A stretch of 64,000 nt of DNA, taken from contig CALSPH010000001.1 in NCBI GenBank assembly GCA_943788195.1, forward strand, positions 681,673 through 745,672. Direction: 5' to 3'. Shown here one piece after another: positions 35,941 through 45,869 of the stretch. Source of the stretch: an uncultured Bacteroidia bacterium (GTDB lineage Bacteria > Bacteroidota > Bacteroidia > NS11-12g > UBA955). The position numbers and the translations under genes were made by a program. The notes beneath the pieces were generated by a model. It saw only the letters and a list, made by a program, of their open reading frames with translations, searched no databases and was not told where the DNA came from. Position 1 is the first letter of the stretch; every line of letters starts with the position of its first letter.

Positions 35941-37447
35941 CTATTTTTCAGGATAGGGCATTTTAACCACATTCTTTGAAGGAAATATTTTTGACACAAT
36001 AAATCCAACTATCATTGCTAGGGCAAACGATGGCGCTAACACATCGAGTTCTTTAAAATAAGCGCCTACACTATCCATATTAGACACCACAAACTTGAAA
36101 AACATCACTGATGCGAAACCTGTGATCATAGAAGCAATAGCTCCTTTTTCAGAATACCCTTTCCAGAATAAAGATAGAATGATAACAGGACAGAAGGTGG
36201 CTGCAATACCGGACCAGCCAAAGATCATAATCCAAAAGACTTTCCTATCGGGATACAAGTTATATAATAGAATGGCGATGCCCAATGCGGCTAAAGCCAT
36301 GACGACCGTAACTATTCGAGAAAATTGGGTAAGATCTTTATCTTTTAAATCAGGTCTGAATATTTTCTGGTAGAAGTCACGTGTAATGGCACTAGATGCA
36401 AGTATGAGCAATGAATCAATGGTCGACATAATTGCCGAAAGTACAATAGCAATAAAAATAGCCACTAGAATGGTCGGTAAAAACTCGTTGGTCATCATGC
36501 TTAACACATTTTTCCCGCCAATGCCTAAAAGGGCTTCTGGGTCATCTCCATGCTTGGTGAAATAGATTCGGGCCAATATACCAATGGTTACGGCTGCCGC
36601 ATCGGTTAATAGGGTAAAAAGCAGTGCAACTCGTTTCCCTTTATCAATCTCCTTTTCGCTTTTAATTGACATAAAACGAACGTAAACCTGAGGGGAGCCT
36701 AAGAAACCCAATCCAATCATGGAGAAGCCCAGAATGGTAAAAAGGTTCATCAGTCCATCGTCACTTCTCCCCATGATCTGAGTTAGTGTTGGGTCAATGG
36801 CATTTAAGCCTTCAGTTATTCCGGTACCATGGTCCATCGAAAACCACACTACAATGGGGAGTAAAACCAATCCAAAGAACATCAAGATCCCTTGGAACAT
36901 ATCAGACCAAACCGCGGCAACAAACCCGCCTATAAAAATATAAACCAGGACAATAATGAAACCAATAAGGGCGCCAATTTTATAGTCCACATTTAGCATG
37001 GATTCGAATGCAACTCCAGTTATATCCATTTGGGAGGCAACATAAATAACCACAAAAACCACTAAGGTAGAGGCTGCTATAATTCGAAGCGTATTGGTGG
37101 AAGATTTAAAATGACTTTGAAGGTAGTCTGGGATGGTGATTGCGTTGTATTTGTCAGATCTTCTTTTAAACAGTTTGGCCATAAATTGCCAAGAAATAAA
37201 TACCCCCAGTAACTCTCCAAGAACTACCCAATAGGCGGAGTAACCCGCCATTGCGCCCATCTGTTAAACCAATTAAAAGCCAACCCGATTCACCTGTGGC
37301 TCTAGCAGAAAAAGCCACCGCCCAAAAGCCCATTTTCTTTCCTCCTAAATAATAATCGCTCATGCTTTTGACTCTTTTGGAGGCAATAATTCCGATTAAA
37401 AATAGCATAGCTACATAAATTGCTAGGACGATAAACTTAGTAATCAT
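35941..37447 (-). pseudogene. Sodium/solute symporter (SSS family, PutP-like), frameshifted
   Basis: Start ATG 37447 gives the family N-terminus (MITKFIVLAIYVAMLFLIGI, SMSDYYLGGKKMGFWAVAFS, ARATGESGWLLIGL). The frame then breaks; the rest (AGYSAYWVVLGELLGVFISW, NAITIPDYLQSHF, through about ten more helices) is in a frame shifted by +1 and runs to 35941. The overlap of the two frames is small, with the break at about 37250-37265. PutP-type proteins have 15 residues between GWLL and the next W, which fits loss of two bases here better than gain of one. Imports a solute such as proline with sodium. Undamaged otherwise. Confidence 0.85.
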
Positions 37448-37555
37448 TTTGTTGTTTTAATGAACTGATGAAGGTAGGCTTTCTTGAGCAAATACATATT
37501 GGAAATGGATATTTCAAGTAATTTTCTCAATGAAAACCTGCCGCTTCATCCAGAA

Positions 37556-39400
37556 TTAAATACTTGCTACAAAGTCTAAAAATACTTTTTTATGATGTTC
37601 AAGATCCATGGTAGGTGAAAGCGACACACGGGCAATGTAATCTTTGTCTCCCTCTTTCGTGGTCCCTTGGGTAGATGTTGCAGGAATGGTCCAATAACAG
37701 CCTTTTAGCTGCCCATAGCTTACACAATACTTGCTTTCATCGGGAATTTCGGTAATCATCATTTGGATCAATTTATGATTGAGCGCTCTTTTATAGGCCT
37801 CTCTTTCTTCATCTGTATTCCCTTTTGAAGGAAGATCTAAGGAAAAAACAGAGGGTGTAAATCCATGTGTGGCCAATTCCTCGGAAACAAAATTGATCTT
37901 CGCCTCGGGTAACGCTTCTTGGATGAAGTTTACAAACTCGCGAGTGTTTTTATATGCATCTTGAATGCGTTGATTCATGGATGGCAATTGATTGGCTAAA
38001 ATTTCTATTTGTAATGGAGTTGCCTCATTGTCACAAAGTTGAAGATGTTGTTCTATTTTACCTATCAAAGCGTCTACCTTTTTATTTCCTACCACATAGC
38101 CTGCCGTACATCGACCCCCACTTGGGAATTTGGAACCGCTCACATAAGAAATGGCACTGATGGATGAACTAATTTCTCCTTCGCCTAAGAAGAGGGCATT
38201 GGGACAAAATGTTTGATCTAAAATGAAAATGGGGTCAACCGCAATTTTTCCAGCACTCGTTCTGCGTTCTTTGGCTAAGGCATCTTTTAATTGGATCATG
38301 TCCGGAACTTCTACCCGCGGATTGGTGGGTATTTCTGCGATGATGCATGGGATTCCATCTTCTCTTGCAATTTCTTCTAAAACAAGCTCGATACTTTGAA
38401 CCATGTCATGATCACCATCCACTGGTAAATCCACAACTTCCACATTATCTATGCAAGCTGCCACACGTCTTGCCTGATCATTGGTGCCTCCATAACAATT
38501 GGGTGGAACCACAAATTTGATTGCCTTTCCGGTATAATTTTCTTGCGCATGATGTACAATTCCCATCATAATCGCATATTGAATGGATAAGCCACTGGAA
38601 CCCACGAGAGCCTGGGTATGTGCTCGGGTTATTTCTTTGACGGAACCCAATACGCGGGCTTTATTTTCTGCTAAATTACTGTGTTGAATGTCAAATGTGG
38701 TTAGTTCAATCAATGCTTGTAAGGCTATCAAACAATTGGCCGGAGTCATGGCAATGGTCTCTCTTCTACGGACATGCTGAATTTCTGAAATATACCTTTC
38801 ATTATGTTCGCCATTGACTAAAAGAATACTGCCGAGCGGATTATGCAGCGTAATATAAAAGTCAACGTTTGGGTTAAGATCAATGGTTGAGATTTGGTCT
38901 TCTTGTGCAATGAATATGGTGCTGCCTTCAAATACTCCAGCAGCTTCATCTGCCCCTATTTTTTTTAATTCAAATTGGTATCCATACACATTCTTGAGCA
39001 CCTCGGCATCGAAGGAATTGGGTAAGGGATCGGTGTATAGTATTTGTGTGTTTTTTTGGTCCAATAAGTTTTTCCGAAGAACAGCTAAAATGGGAATGGT
39101 CTTAGAGGAAAAACTAATGACATTATTTGGGTTCAACCCGTTGCGTTGTGCAATGGCCCATTCCAATATGCAAGATAAAGGATGACCTAATCGGATATAG
39201 TCGAAGGCCGTTGGGATATTATTGAGTGCAGCTGTTTGTGCGTTGTTGTTATTAAATAAGGATTCAAAATGTTCTAAGAATTGAGTTTTGGCCAATTTCT
39301 CATCGTAAATATCCAGTCGATGTGTGGTTAGACTTAACCAGCCAGAAGGCATGTTTTCTAATACCTCTTTAATGTAATTAAGCATTTTACTCGTGTCCAT
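37556..39400 (-). CDS. PLP-dependent enzyme of the Cys/Met-metabolism type, unusually long
   Basis: 614 residues, about 200 more than a normal cystathionine gamma-synthase. The C-terminal ~400 residues have the fold-type I landmarks: VVPPNCYGGTNDQARR, IPTNPRVEVPDM (ExxxNP type), DQTFCPNALFLGEGE, and the Schiff-base Lys in ISYVSGSKFPSGGRC followed by GYVVGNKKVDALIGKI. The N-terminal ~220 residues (PTAFDYIRLGHPLSCILEWA, KTIPILAVLRKNLL) have no motif I recognise. Reaction unknown; lyase or synthase in sulfur amino acid metabolism is the family role. Confidence 0.8.
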   Translation of the reverse strand: MDTSKMLNYIKEVLENMPSGWLSLTTHRLDIYDEKLAKTQFLEHFESLFNNNNAQTAALNNIPTAFDYIRLGHPLSCILEWAIAQRNGLNPNNVISFSSKTIPILAVLRKNLLDQKNTQILYTDPLPNSFDAEVLKNVYGYQFELKKIGADEAAGVFEGSTIFIAQEDQISTIDLNPNVDFYITLHNPLGSILLVNGEHNERYISEIQHVRRRETIAMTPANCLIALQALIELTTFDIQHSNLAENKARVLGSVKEITRAHTQALVGSSGLSIQYAIMMGIVHHAQENYTGKAIKFVVPPNCYGGTNDQARRVAACIDNVEVVDLPVDGDHDMVQSIELVLEEIAREDGIPCIIAEIPTNPRVEVPDMIQLKDALAKERRTSAGKIAVDPIFILDQTFCPNALFLGEGEISSSISAISYVSGSKFPSGGRCTAGYVVGNKKVDALIGKIEQHLQLCDNEATPLQIEILANQLPSMNQRIQDAYKNTREFVNFIQEALPEAKINFVSEELATHGFTPSVFSLDLPSKGNTDEEREAYKRALNHKLIQMMITEIPDESKYCVSYGQLKGCYWTIPATSTQGTTKEGDKDYIARVSLSPTMDLEHHKKVFLDFVASI

Positions 39401-39536
39401 AATTTTCCCTTAAAAAAGGGGGCAATCTACATGAATTTGATTTGGATTAAAAGTGCTAAAAGGCGTTTTGGTGAAATTTAGCGATTCTACAATACCTAGT
39501 TATTTTGCTTTCCATGTTTGAAAACAAGAAGCAGCA

Positions 39537-40892
39537 TCACTTCTTGTTCTTTTTCTTCAGATTTAAGGTTTTGTCGCCACGCCTAATGGGTTTTTTATAC
39601 TTTGCCTTGAGCTTTTTTTCGTAAGCCTTAAATTTGGGTTTTTCTTTACTGTTTTTGGCTGATTTTTCATGAAATGCAGCTCCACCTTGAATCCGCAGCT
39701 TCTTGTTATTCATTTCCTCCTGATCGATCGGGGTGTCCTTTTCTTCAGGGGTGAGTTCGGTAGACTGTTCCACTTCATCCGGTAATTCAATGAATGGAAT
39801 GGTGTAATTCATCAATCGTTCAATCTCGTCTTTTAAAGGGGTTTCTTTCTCGCTGCACAAGAGGATGGACTGTCCTTGTTCATCCGCTCTGCCGGTTCGT
39901 CCTATGCGATGGATATAGTTTTCGGGGTAGAATGGAGTATCAAAGCTAATTACTGTAGAAATCTTATCGATATCAATTCCTCTGGCAATTACATCCGTGG
40001 CGATTAGAATTCTACAGGAATCGTATTCAAATTTTTCGATGGATTTGGTTCGATGATTTTGTTCCTTGCTGGAGTGGATCACTGCCATTTCAGATTCAAA
40101 GTCTAAGGTTTCAAATAGCCGGTCTGCATTTTTTTTGGTCCCCACAAAAATCAACACTTTGCTGTACTTGGGTTTATCTGCCAACAAATGATTCAGTAAG
40201 TTAACCTTTGTGTAGAAATTTGGAACTGTATACGTTTCCTGGCTAATACTTTCTAAAGGGGTACCGCTAATGGAGATGGTTTTTTTAACTGGATTCACCA
40301 GAAAATCATCTATTAGTACATCTACATAATCTGTCATGGTTGCAGAAAACAGGATGTTTTGCCTTTTGGATGGCAGGTAATCAAAAAGGTTGTCTAACTG
40401 AGTTTTGTAACCAAAATCAAGCATAATATCCACTTCGTCAATCACTAGTTTTTTAATCGATTGCAAGCGCAATACATTGGAAATGGCCAAGTCATATAAA
40501 CGCCTTGGCGTGCCTACAATGATATCGAGTCCTTCTGAAATTGCATCTTTTTGGGGTTGTATTTTTGCACCACCAAAAACGCCTAGTACTCTTAAGCTAA
40601 TGTAGGGAGTTAATTTAGTGATTTGTTCTACGATTTGAATAACAAGCTCTCGAGTTGGAGCAAGAATCAATACCCTGGGATGATGTTGATCCGAAAACTT
40701 CAAATCCTGTAAGATTGGGAGCAGATAAGCAATCGTTTTTCCGGTTCCTGTTTGCGCTATTCCCACAAAATCAAAACCTCCAAGGATAGGAGAATAGGAC
40801 TCCTGTTGAATTGGAGTGGTCTTTATGAACCCTAATTCATCAATGGCATTCAATAGTTGTTTTTTGATCTTAAGGTCTTCGAAATTATTCAT
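39537..40892 (-). CDS. DEAD-box RNA helicase (with DEVD in motif II)
   Basis: 451 residues. Q motif GFIKTTPIQQ, motif I AQTGTGKT (46-53), Ia PTREL (80-84), motif II DEVD (153-156) in place of DEAD, III SAT, and VI HRIGRTGR, plus the helicase C-domain (IFVGTKKNADRLFETL, ATDVIARGIDI). The C-terminal ~80 residues are Lys-rich and disordered (KAYEKKLKAKYKKPIRRGDK), as in RNA-binding tails of RhlE-like helicases. Remodels structured RNA, likely in ribosome assembly or cold adaptation. Confidence 0.93.
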   Translation of the reverse strand: MNNFEDLKIKKQLLNAIDELGFIKTTPIQQESYSPILGGFDFVGIAQTGTGKTIAYLLPILQDLKFSDQHHPRVLILAPTRELVIQIVEQITKLTPYISLRVLGVFGGAKIQPQKDAISEGLDIIVGTPRRLYDLAISNVLRLQSIKKLVIDEVDIMLDFGYKTQLDNLFDYLPSKRQNILFSATMTDYVDVLIDDFLVNPVKKTISISGTPLESISQETYTVPNFYTKVNLLNHLLADKPKYSKVLIFVGTKKNADRLFETLDFESEMAVIHSSKEQNHRTKSIEKFEYDSCRILIATDVIARGIDIDKISTVISFDTPFYPENYIHRIGRTGRADEQGQSILLCSEKETPLKDEIERLMNYTIPFIELPDEVEQSTELTPEEKDTPIDQEEMNNKKLRIQGGAAFHEKSAKNSKEKPKFKAYEKKLKAKYKKPIRRGDKTLNLKKKNKK

Positions 40893-40937
40893 TCACCACA
40901 ATAATCGATAAAAATGAATTAGAAAACTTAAATACCA

Positions 40938-40945
40938 TAATTTTG
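40938..40945 (+). promoter_or_regulatory. -7 box TAATTTTG, 4 nt before the cvfB start
   Basis: TAATTTTG, then CGGT, then the GTG start at 40950. No TTG at the -33 distance. Confidence 0.5.
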
Positions 40946-40949
40946 CGGT

Positions 40950-41789
40950 GTGTTAGAAATAGGCAAACAGAATAAATTAGAAGTTTTACGCATGACTTCT
41001 GTAGGGATGTTCTTAGGGGGTGAGGGGATAGAGGATGTTTTATTGCCGCTTAAATATATTCCTGAAGGATTAGAGGTAGGAGATGATATCGAAGTGTTTA
41101 TTTACACCGACTCGGAAGACCGGATTATTGCCACAACGTTAAAACCAAAAATTGATTTGGATTCCTATGCAAGCCTAAGGATTGTAGCGGTAGAAAGTAT
41201 GGGCGTTTTTTTTGATATTGGATTGGAGAAGGACTTATTTGTGCCTGCTAGAGAGCAAAATGCCGAAGTGAAGGTAGGAGAGCACCGAATCGTTTATATG
41301 TTTTTGGATCCCGAATCAAATCGATTGGTAGGAAGTATGAAATGGAGAGAGTTCTGTTTTAAAGAAGATCCAGTTTTTGAAGAAAAGCAAAAAGTGCAGA
41401 TCATGATTGGTGAGAAAACCGATTTGGGCAGAAACGTGCTGATTGAAAATGCATTTTATGGATTAATATACCACAATGAAATCTTTGAAAAACTAGAAAT
41501 TGGGGATATCAGAGATGCGTATATCAAAACATTAAGAGAGGATGGAGATATTGACCTCTCGTTGCAAGAATTGGGGTATGGGCATGTGCTCAGCTCATCC
41601 GATAAAATATTAGAGCTTTTAAATGCAAACGATGGGGTCTTGGAAATAGGAGATAAATCCAGTCCTGAAAAAGTTACAGCTATCACCGGCATGAGTAAAA
41701 AGGTATTTAAAAAGGCAATTGGTGACTTGTATAAAAAGAAGCTGGTGCTCTTGGAGAAAGAGAAAGTTACCCTGGTGGTTGAAGAATAG
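40950..41789 (+). CDS. cvfB: CvfB-type S1 RNA-binding protein
   Basis: 279 residues, the usual length for CvfB. Three S1-like beta-barrels (for example LRMTSVGMFLGGEG; LRIVAVESMGVFFDIGLEKD; YGLIYHNEIFEKLEIGDIRD) followed by a C-terminal winged helix (SPEKVTAITGMSKKVFKKAIGDLYKKK). CvfB binds RNA and modulates virulence or exoprotein expression in Gram-positives; its role in Bacteroidota is not defined. GTG start at 40950 gives LEIGKQNKLEV. Confidence 0.9.
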   Translation: MLEIGKQNKLEVLRMTSVGMFLGGEGIEDVLLPLKYIPEGLEVGDDIEVFIYTDSEDRIIATTLKPKIDLDSYASLRIVAVESMGVFFDIGLEKDLFVPAREQNAEVKVGEHRIVYMFLDPESNRLVGSMKWREFCFKEDPVFEEKQKVQIMIGEKTDLGRNVLIENAFYGLIYHNEIFEKLEIGDIRDAYIKTLREDGDIDLSLQELGYGHVLSSSDKILELLNANDGVLEIGDKSSPEKVTAITGMSKKVFKKAIGDLYKKKLVLLEKEKVTLVVEE

Positions 41790-41840
41790 TGTAAATGCAC
41801 ATGTTTGCTGCGAAGATTTTTGGTTGAAATTCTACAACTT

Positions 41841-42830
41841 TTACCCCCAAATCCGATTTAAATAATGCATCGCATTTTTATAGCTGATGTCTTCAACCAA
41901 GTCTGGTGAAATCTGCTCTGAAATCTGATCAAGTATAGAAGGATAGCATGTAGCATTTGCATGTGCCTTAAAGTAAAATGGTGCACGAGATCGGTCTGGA
42001 TGATCATCTGTACCGTAATAATCAGCACCAAAGCAAATGGAGTTAGCCCCTCCTAATTTCATTCCGTGATTCATGTGCTGATACAGTGCATTGGGATCAT
42101 GGTTATTTACAAATGCGCGTAAAAAATTAACTCCAATAAGTCCTCCTCGTTTTATAATCTCTTGTGCAAGATTGTCTGGTAGGTTGCGCACATGATCGAA
42201 AATTGTTCGGTAGTTCGAGTGACTGGCTAGGATAGGTATATCCAACTGATGCTCTGAAAGGTAATTCAGGATATCATTGGCCATGGCATCACTGGCATGC
42301 GAAAAATCGACCGCAATTTTTCTCCTATTTAAGTACTGAAGTAATTTTTCGCCATCCTCCTTTAATCCGGCAGTGCTGTTATTTCCTCCACCAAATCTGT
42401 TTTCTGCATGGTGCGTAAATCCGATGTATAAAATCCGCTGGGTGTTCGTGATGATTTGCTCCAATCGCTCAAATCCAATTTCAAGCGCTTCATCCTCTTC
42501 GCAAAAGCCCGAGGCGTTTTCTATTGCCGCAATCATGCCTAATTTTGATGAAGTGGCTATTTGATTTAATGTGTAGATGTCATCAACTAAAGTGCAGTCA
42601 TCGGGGTATTTAGAGAGGAACGATGCAAAGATTTCGCTTTGTCTTAAAGCCAATGCAGTGCTTCCTTTTTCGGTAGCAGTAAAAATTGCCATCACTTGCA
42701 GTTTTACATTTCCTTCTGCCAACGCTGGAAAAGAACACCCAATGCCTTTTCGTTCAAAAGGGTCTGGATTGGGTGTCTTAAGCATATGTGCGAGTAAGTC
42801 ACAATGTAGGTCTATGGTTGGGTGATTCAT
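41841..42830 (-). CDS. Membrane dipeptidase (peptidase family M19)
   Basis: 329 residues. The metal-binding HxD is IDLHCDLL (H9, D11), then AIENASGFCE (the bridging Glu), FTHHAENRFGGG, VDFSHASDAM (His) and PILASHSNYR (His), covering the binuclear zinc site of renal-dipeptidase-like enzymes. Cleaves dipeptides, including those with D-residues. No signal peptide, so cytoplasmic despite the family name. Confidence 0.93.
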   Translation of the reverse strand: MNHPTIDLHCDLLAHMLKTPNPDPFERKGIGCSFPALAEGNVKLQVMAIFTATEKGSTALALRQSEIFASFLSKYPDDCTLVDDIYTLNQIATSSKLGMIAAIENASGFCEEDEALEIGFERLEQIITNTQRILYIGFTHHAENRFGGGNNSTAGLKEDGEKLLQYLNRRKIAVDFSHASDAMANDILNYLSEHQLDIPILASHSNYRTIFDHVRNLPDNLAQEIIKRGGLIGVNFLRAFVNNHDPNALYQHMNHGMKLGGANSICFGADYYGTDDHPDRSRAPFYFKAHANATCYPSILDQISEQISPDLVEDISYKNAMHYLNRIWG

Positions 42831-42862
42831 TCTAATATTTCGTAGTCAATACTTAGTTTTCG

Positions 42863-43051
42863 CTAAGCTCTGAATGCAGAGCCCGAGTTTTTATCACTAA
42901 CTTCAATTTCTACCACATCCCCATCTAGAAAGATATTGGTCAAGTTATTTGCCATGGAGCTACTGTTGTCAGATGAAATTTCTGTAATGCAATTGGCTAT
43001 CGCTCTTCGATCTGGCCGCTGCGCATCACAAGACAATAAGTTTAATTTCAT
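42863..43051 (-). CDS. Small hypothetical protein
   Basis: 62 residues, ATG at 43051. Mixed alpha/beta composition (KLNLLSCDAQRPDRRAIANC; VFLDGDVV-like strand FLDGDVVEIEVSD) with natural amino-acid usage, and it occupies a gap between two genes with 32 bp to the dipeptidase start. No family recognised. The composition favours a real gene over chance. Confidence 0.5.
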   Translation of the reverse strand: MKLNLLSCDAQRPDRRAIANCITEISSDNSSSMANNLTNIFLDGDVVEIEVSDKNSGSAFRA

Positions 43052-43200
43052 TACCGTGAATTATTAAGAATGCAATATACCCGTTTGAATCTATACTTTT
43101 ACTATTATTATGCCCAAAGCATTAACGTGCTTCGTCCATATCATTTGAATTATTTCACTACTTTTGACCCAGCAATATTTGCCCTAAAAGATTATCGTTT

Positions 43201-43590
43201 ATGTCGCATCAAGAAGTGTTTGATCTGTTCTGGGAACAGGTAAAAGAGAGTGTTCAAGAAAAGCGCTTCGCTAAGCTAACCATGGCAAAAACCATTGGTA
43301 AGCCTAATCTAAGAAATATTTTTGTGCGACCGGTATATGCTGAAGAAGGTTTTAAAGTCTTGCTCAAATTGAGGTATAGATCCAGAGAAAAGGAAGACCA
43401 AGAAGATGAGTTGAGTTTAGAAGAGGCCTATGAAGTGGTAAAATCCCATCTTATAAAATCATTTTCATCCGTACTGCTATTTTCAACCACAAAGAATGTC
43501 ACCTTTAAAGTGAATAAAAAGGGAGCCGGTAGTATATCAGAGGGTTTACCAACATTTAGTGATGCCATACCCAAGAAGAAAGCAGAATAG
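43201..43590 (+). CDS. Conserved hypothetical protein
   Basis: 129 residues, cytoplasmic, highly charged. LTMAKTIGKPNLRNIFVRPV and KVLLKLRYRSREKEDQ, then an acidic helix and LLFSTTKNVTFKVNKKG near the end. No function recognised. A box TACTTTTG at 43159-43166 gives a 34-nt leader. The shape resembles small conserved proteins of Bacteroidota with a role in nucleic-acid or SAM metabolism that I cannot confirm. Confidence 0.78.
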   Translation: MSHQEVFDLFWEQVKESVQEKRFAKLTMAKTIGKPNLRNIFVRPVYAEEGFKVLLKLRYRSREKEDQEDELSLEEAYEVVKSHLIKSFSSVLLFSTTKNVTFKVNKKGAGSISEGLPTFSDAIPKKKAE

Positions 43591-43710
43591 CTGAGTCTTT
43601 TATTCTTTGTCAATAGTTTATTTTGGTAATACATATCTATATCAATCTCCTCTACACCAGATTTGAATTAATATTTTTTTGTAAATTTGGACAGAACCAA
43701 ACAATAAATC

Positions 43711-45285
43711 ATGAAAAATATCTTAACATTAATTCTTATTGCTCTATGGTCATTTGCACCATACCAGGCAGAATCTCAAACGGTTGATAAGGAAGCAACC
43801 TACAAATTAAGCGGTAAAGCAAGAAGAGGAAAGTTAGCCCATGAGAAGCAAGTAACCAATGGGGATTATGAATTATACTATATAACCAAATCCACCTCAA
43901 AAAAGGCCAAGGTGCAGGTTTACACATTTGACAAGGACTTTAATTTTAAGGACAGAAAAGAGGAAGAAATTCTTTTCGAAAAAATGAAATCCACGTATTC
44001 ATGGTTTAAGTTTAATGGTGAATTGTATTCTGTTGATGCAATAACCATATCATGGAATCCAGCTGTGCCTTTAAAATTGAAAAAGAAGCGCATCACGTAC
44101 AAGTACGATTGGCTATTTTTAGGATATCATAAAACAGTTGAGGTTTTAGAGAAAGTAAAACCCAGAACAGATGATGGGATGAAGTATTATGCATTCAAAT
44201 ATATGGAAGATGAAATCACAGGCGATATATATATTGTTGCTGGGGCTGCACCGGGTAATGTAAGTAAAGACGCAGCAAAGAGATATACCGATATTCGTTT
44301 GTTGAAATTTGATTCAGACCTGAATCGGCTCGGTGAAACAAAAATCCCATTTGAATATGGTCAAGAGGTTGCTTTTGCACAAGCCTTTGCTGAACCAGAC
44401 CCAGAAAACCCTCAAGCGATGGGAGTAACCGGTGGTGTATTGGTATTTGCTCCAAATGATTGGAAAGGGAGTTCTGCACCCAAGGATAAAAATAAAGGGA
44501 ATTTTACCTATGTTGAATTTGATAAAAACTTAAAGCTTACCACCAGAGAATCATTCACCTCTCCTTCTCCGGGATGGGAAATGAGTGGTATGAGCTGGAT
44601 GAGCAAACCAGATGGCACAAAAGATGTTTACATCTATGGTGCAGCAGCATTGGGTAAAGATAAGTATCATATATATGCGGTTCAGTCCGCGAAGAAAAAG
44701 TCCATTCAATTGCTTAAAGTGAATACTGGAAAAATTGAATATTTAACGGAATCGGATTTAGAAGATATTTCCAGTGCCAAAAAAACACCTTCCAGCAATA
44801 AAAAGACCATTGATTATTCAGGGAAACAAAAGTTCGTATTCCAGTTCTCATCAGTAAGTACAGGGAATATTATTCTGTATGCTCAGTACTATAGTAAAGA
44901 AGGTCAGCCAGAGGATTATACTGCCATGGAATTTGACAAATCAGGCAAATTAGTGGCCAATTATATGCGCAATATGGTATTGCAACCCAAGGCTTCTTTT
45001 GGGATTCAACATAGCTTATCTGAAAACAAGAACGGGGTTTTCTGGACCGCTTTTGAAATTGATGAATCCAAAGGGATCCAATCTGTAGCACCGGTCATTT
45101 CAAAAATTGATTTAAGTAATAAGACCATTGGAGTGCCTTTGGTTTTGGGTAAAGTGGGTAAGAAACCCACTTATTTTGTGGATCGTTCTTTCCCATTGCT
45201 AAATATTTCGAGTGACCAGCAGGTGTATTTCGGAAGCGATAAAAGTGGTAAGAATATATGGTTTTGCAGAGTTAATTTGAAATAA
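43711..45285 (+). CDS. Secreted protein of unknown function
   Basis: 524 residues. Signal peptide MKNILTLILIALWSFAPYQA-ESQT, then a long beta-rich body with repeated strand-turn units (KVQVYTFDKDFNFKDRK, RLLKFDSDLNRLGETKI, YVEFDKNLKLTTRESF, AMEFDKSGKLVANYM), which read like blades of a propeller. It has no lipobox and no T9SS signal, so it is probably periplasmic. Box TAAATTTG at 43682-43689, 21 nt before the ATG. Confidence 0.8.
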   Translation: MKNILTLILIALWSFAPYQAESQTVDKEATYKLSGKARRGKLAHEKQVTNGDYELYYITKSTSKKAKVQVYTFDKDFNFKDRKEEEILFEKMKSTYSWFKFNGELYSVDAITISWNPAVPLKLKKKRITYKYDWLFLGYHKTVEVLEKVKPRTDDGMKYYAFKYMEDEITGDIYIVAGAAPGNVSKDAAKRYTDIRLLKFDSDLNRLGETKIPFEYGQEVAFAQAFAEPDPENPQAMGVTGGVLVFAPNDWKGSSAPKDKNKGNFTYVEFDKNLKLTTRESFTSPSPGWEMSGMSWMSKPDGTKDVYIYGAAALGKDKYHIYAVQSAKKKSIQLLKVNTGKIEYLTESDLEDISSAKKTPSSNKKTIDYSGKQKFVFQFSSVSTGNIILYAQYYSKEGQPEDYTAMEFDKSGKLVANYMRNMVLQPKASFGIQHSLSENKNGVFWTAFEIDESKGIQSVAPVISKIDLSNKTIGVPLVLGKVGKKPTYFVDRSFPLLNISSDQQVYFGSDKSGKNIWFCRVNLK

Positions 45286-45385
45286 ACCTTGCGCGGCACC
45301 TATTGCGCAGTTTTTCTATTGACTACTGAACCTTTTTAAAGATATAAAGGTCTGCGTATTGGGCAAAGCAAATACCGGATTGAAT

Positions 45386-45748
45386 TTATGGATTGTTGAG
45401 ATTCGTTTTTTGAAGCAATAGGGCTTTGATCATTTTCGCTTTATCTGCCATATTTAAATCAGTAAGCCATATTCCCAGCTTTGTTTTCTTAGAATGAATG
45501 ACAAGTTTGGCTTTTTTACAAGATGCTGCATCTGGGAAATAGGGTACTCCATTGAGTATCCATGTGGTAATCCTTAACCATTTTGCGAGTCTAGGAAACC
45601 AAACCTGTTTTAAGTCTATACCTTGTAAATCATGATAAGGGTAAAAGCCTGAATTTTGTTCTGATTGACCATCAATAAGTTCAAATCCGTTATCAAGAAG
45701 ATGGAATTCGATTTTTGGGTTCTTTTTTATAGTAATGTTTTCATTCAT
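45386..45748 (-). CDS. Hypothetical protein
   Basis: 120 residues, no signal peptide. Beta-rich first half (KIEFHLLDNGFELIDGQ, YPYHDLQGIDLKQVWFP) with a hydrophobic WLRITTWILNGVPYFP segment, then VIHSKKTKLGIWLTDLNM and a C-terminal helix (ADKAKMIKALLLQK). The pattern is like a PH/GRAM-type barrel with a closing helix, but this is only a fold impression. Confidence 0.75.
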   Translation of the reverse strand: MNENITIKKNPKIEFHLLDNGFELIDGQSEQNSGFYPYHDLQGIDLKQVWFPRLAKWLRITTWILNGVPYFPDAASCKKAKLVIHSKKTKLGIWLTDLNMADKAKMIKALLLQKTNLNNP

Positions 45749-45869
45749 AAACTTTCACAACTCATCCCCCGCAATTTACGCAAATAGATCCGAACAGTTT
45801 AAATAAGAGTATTAGCTAACGATTAGTTATTTTAAATGGAAGGATTATCTTCTCTTACGGGTTTTGATA

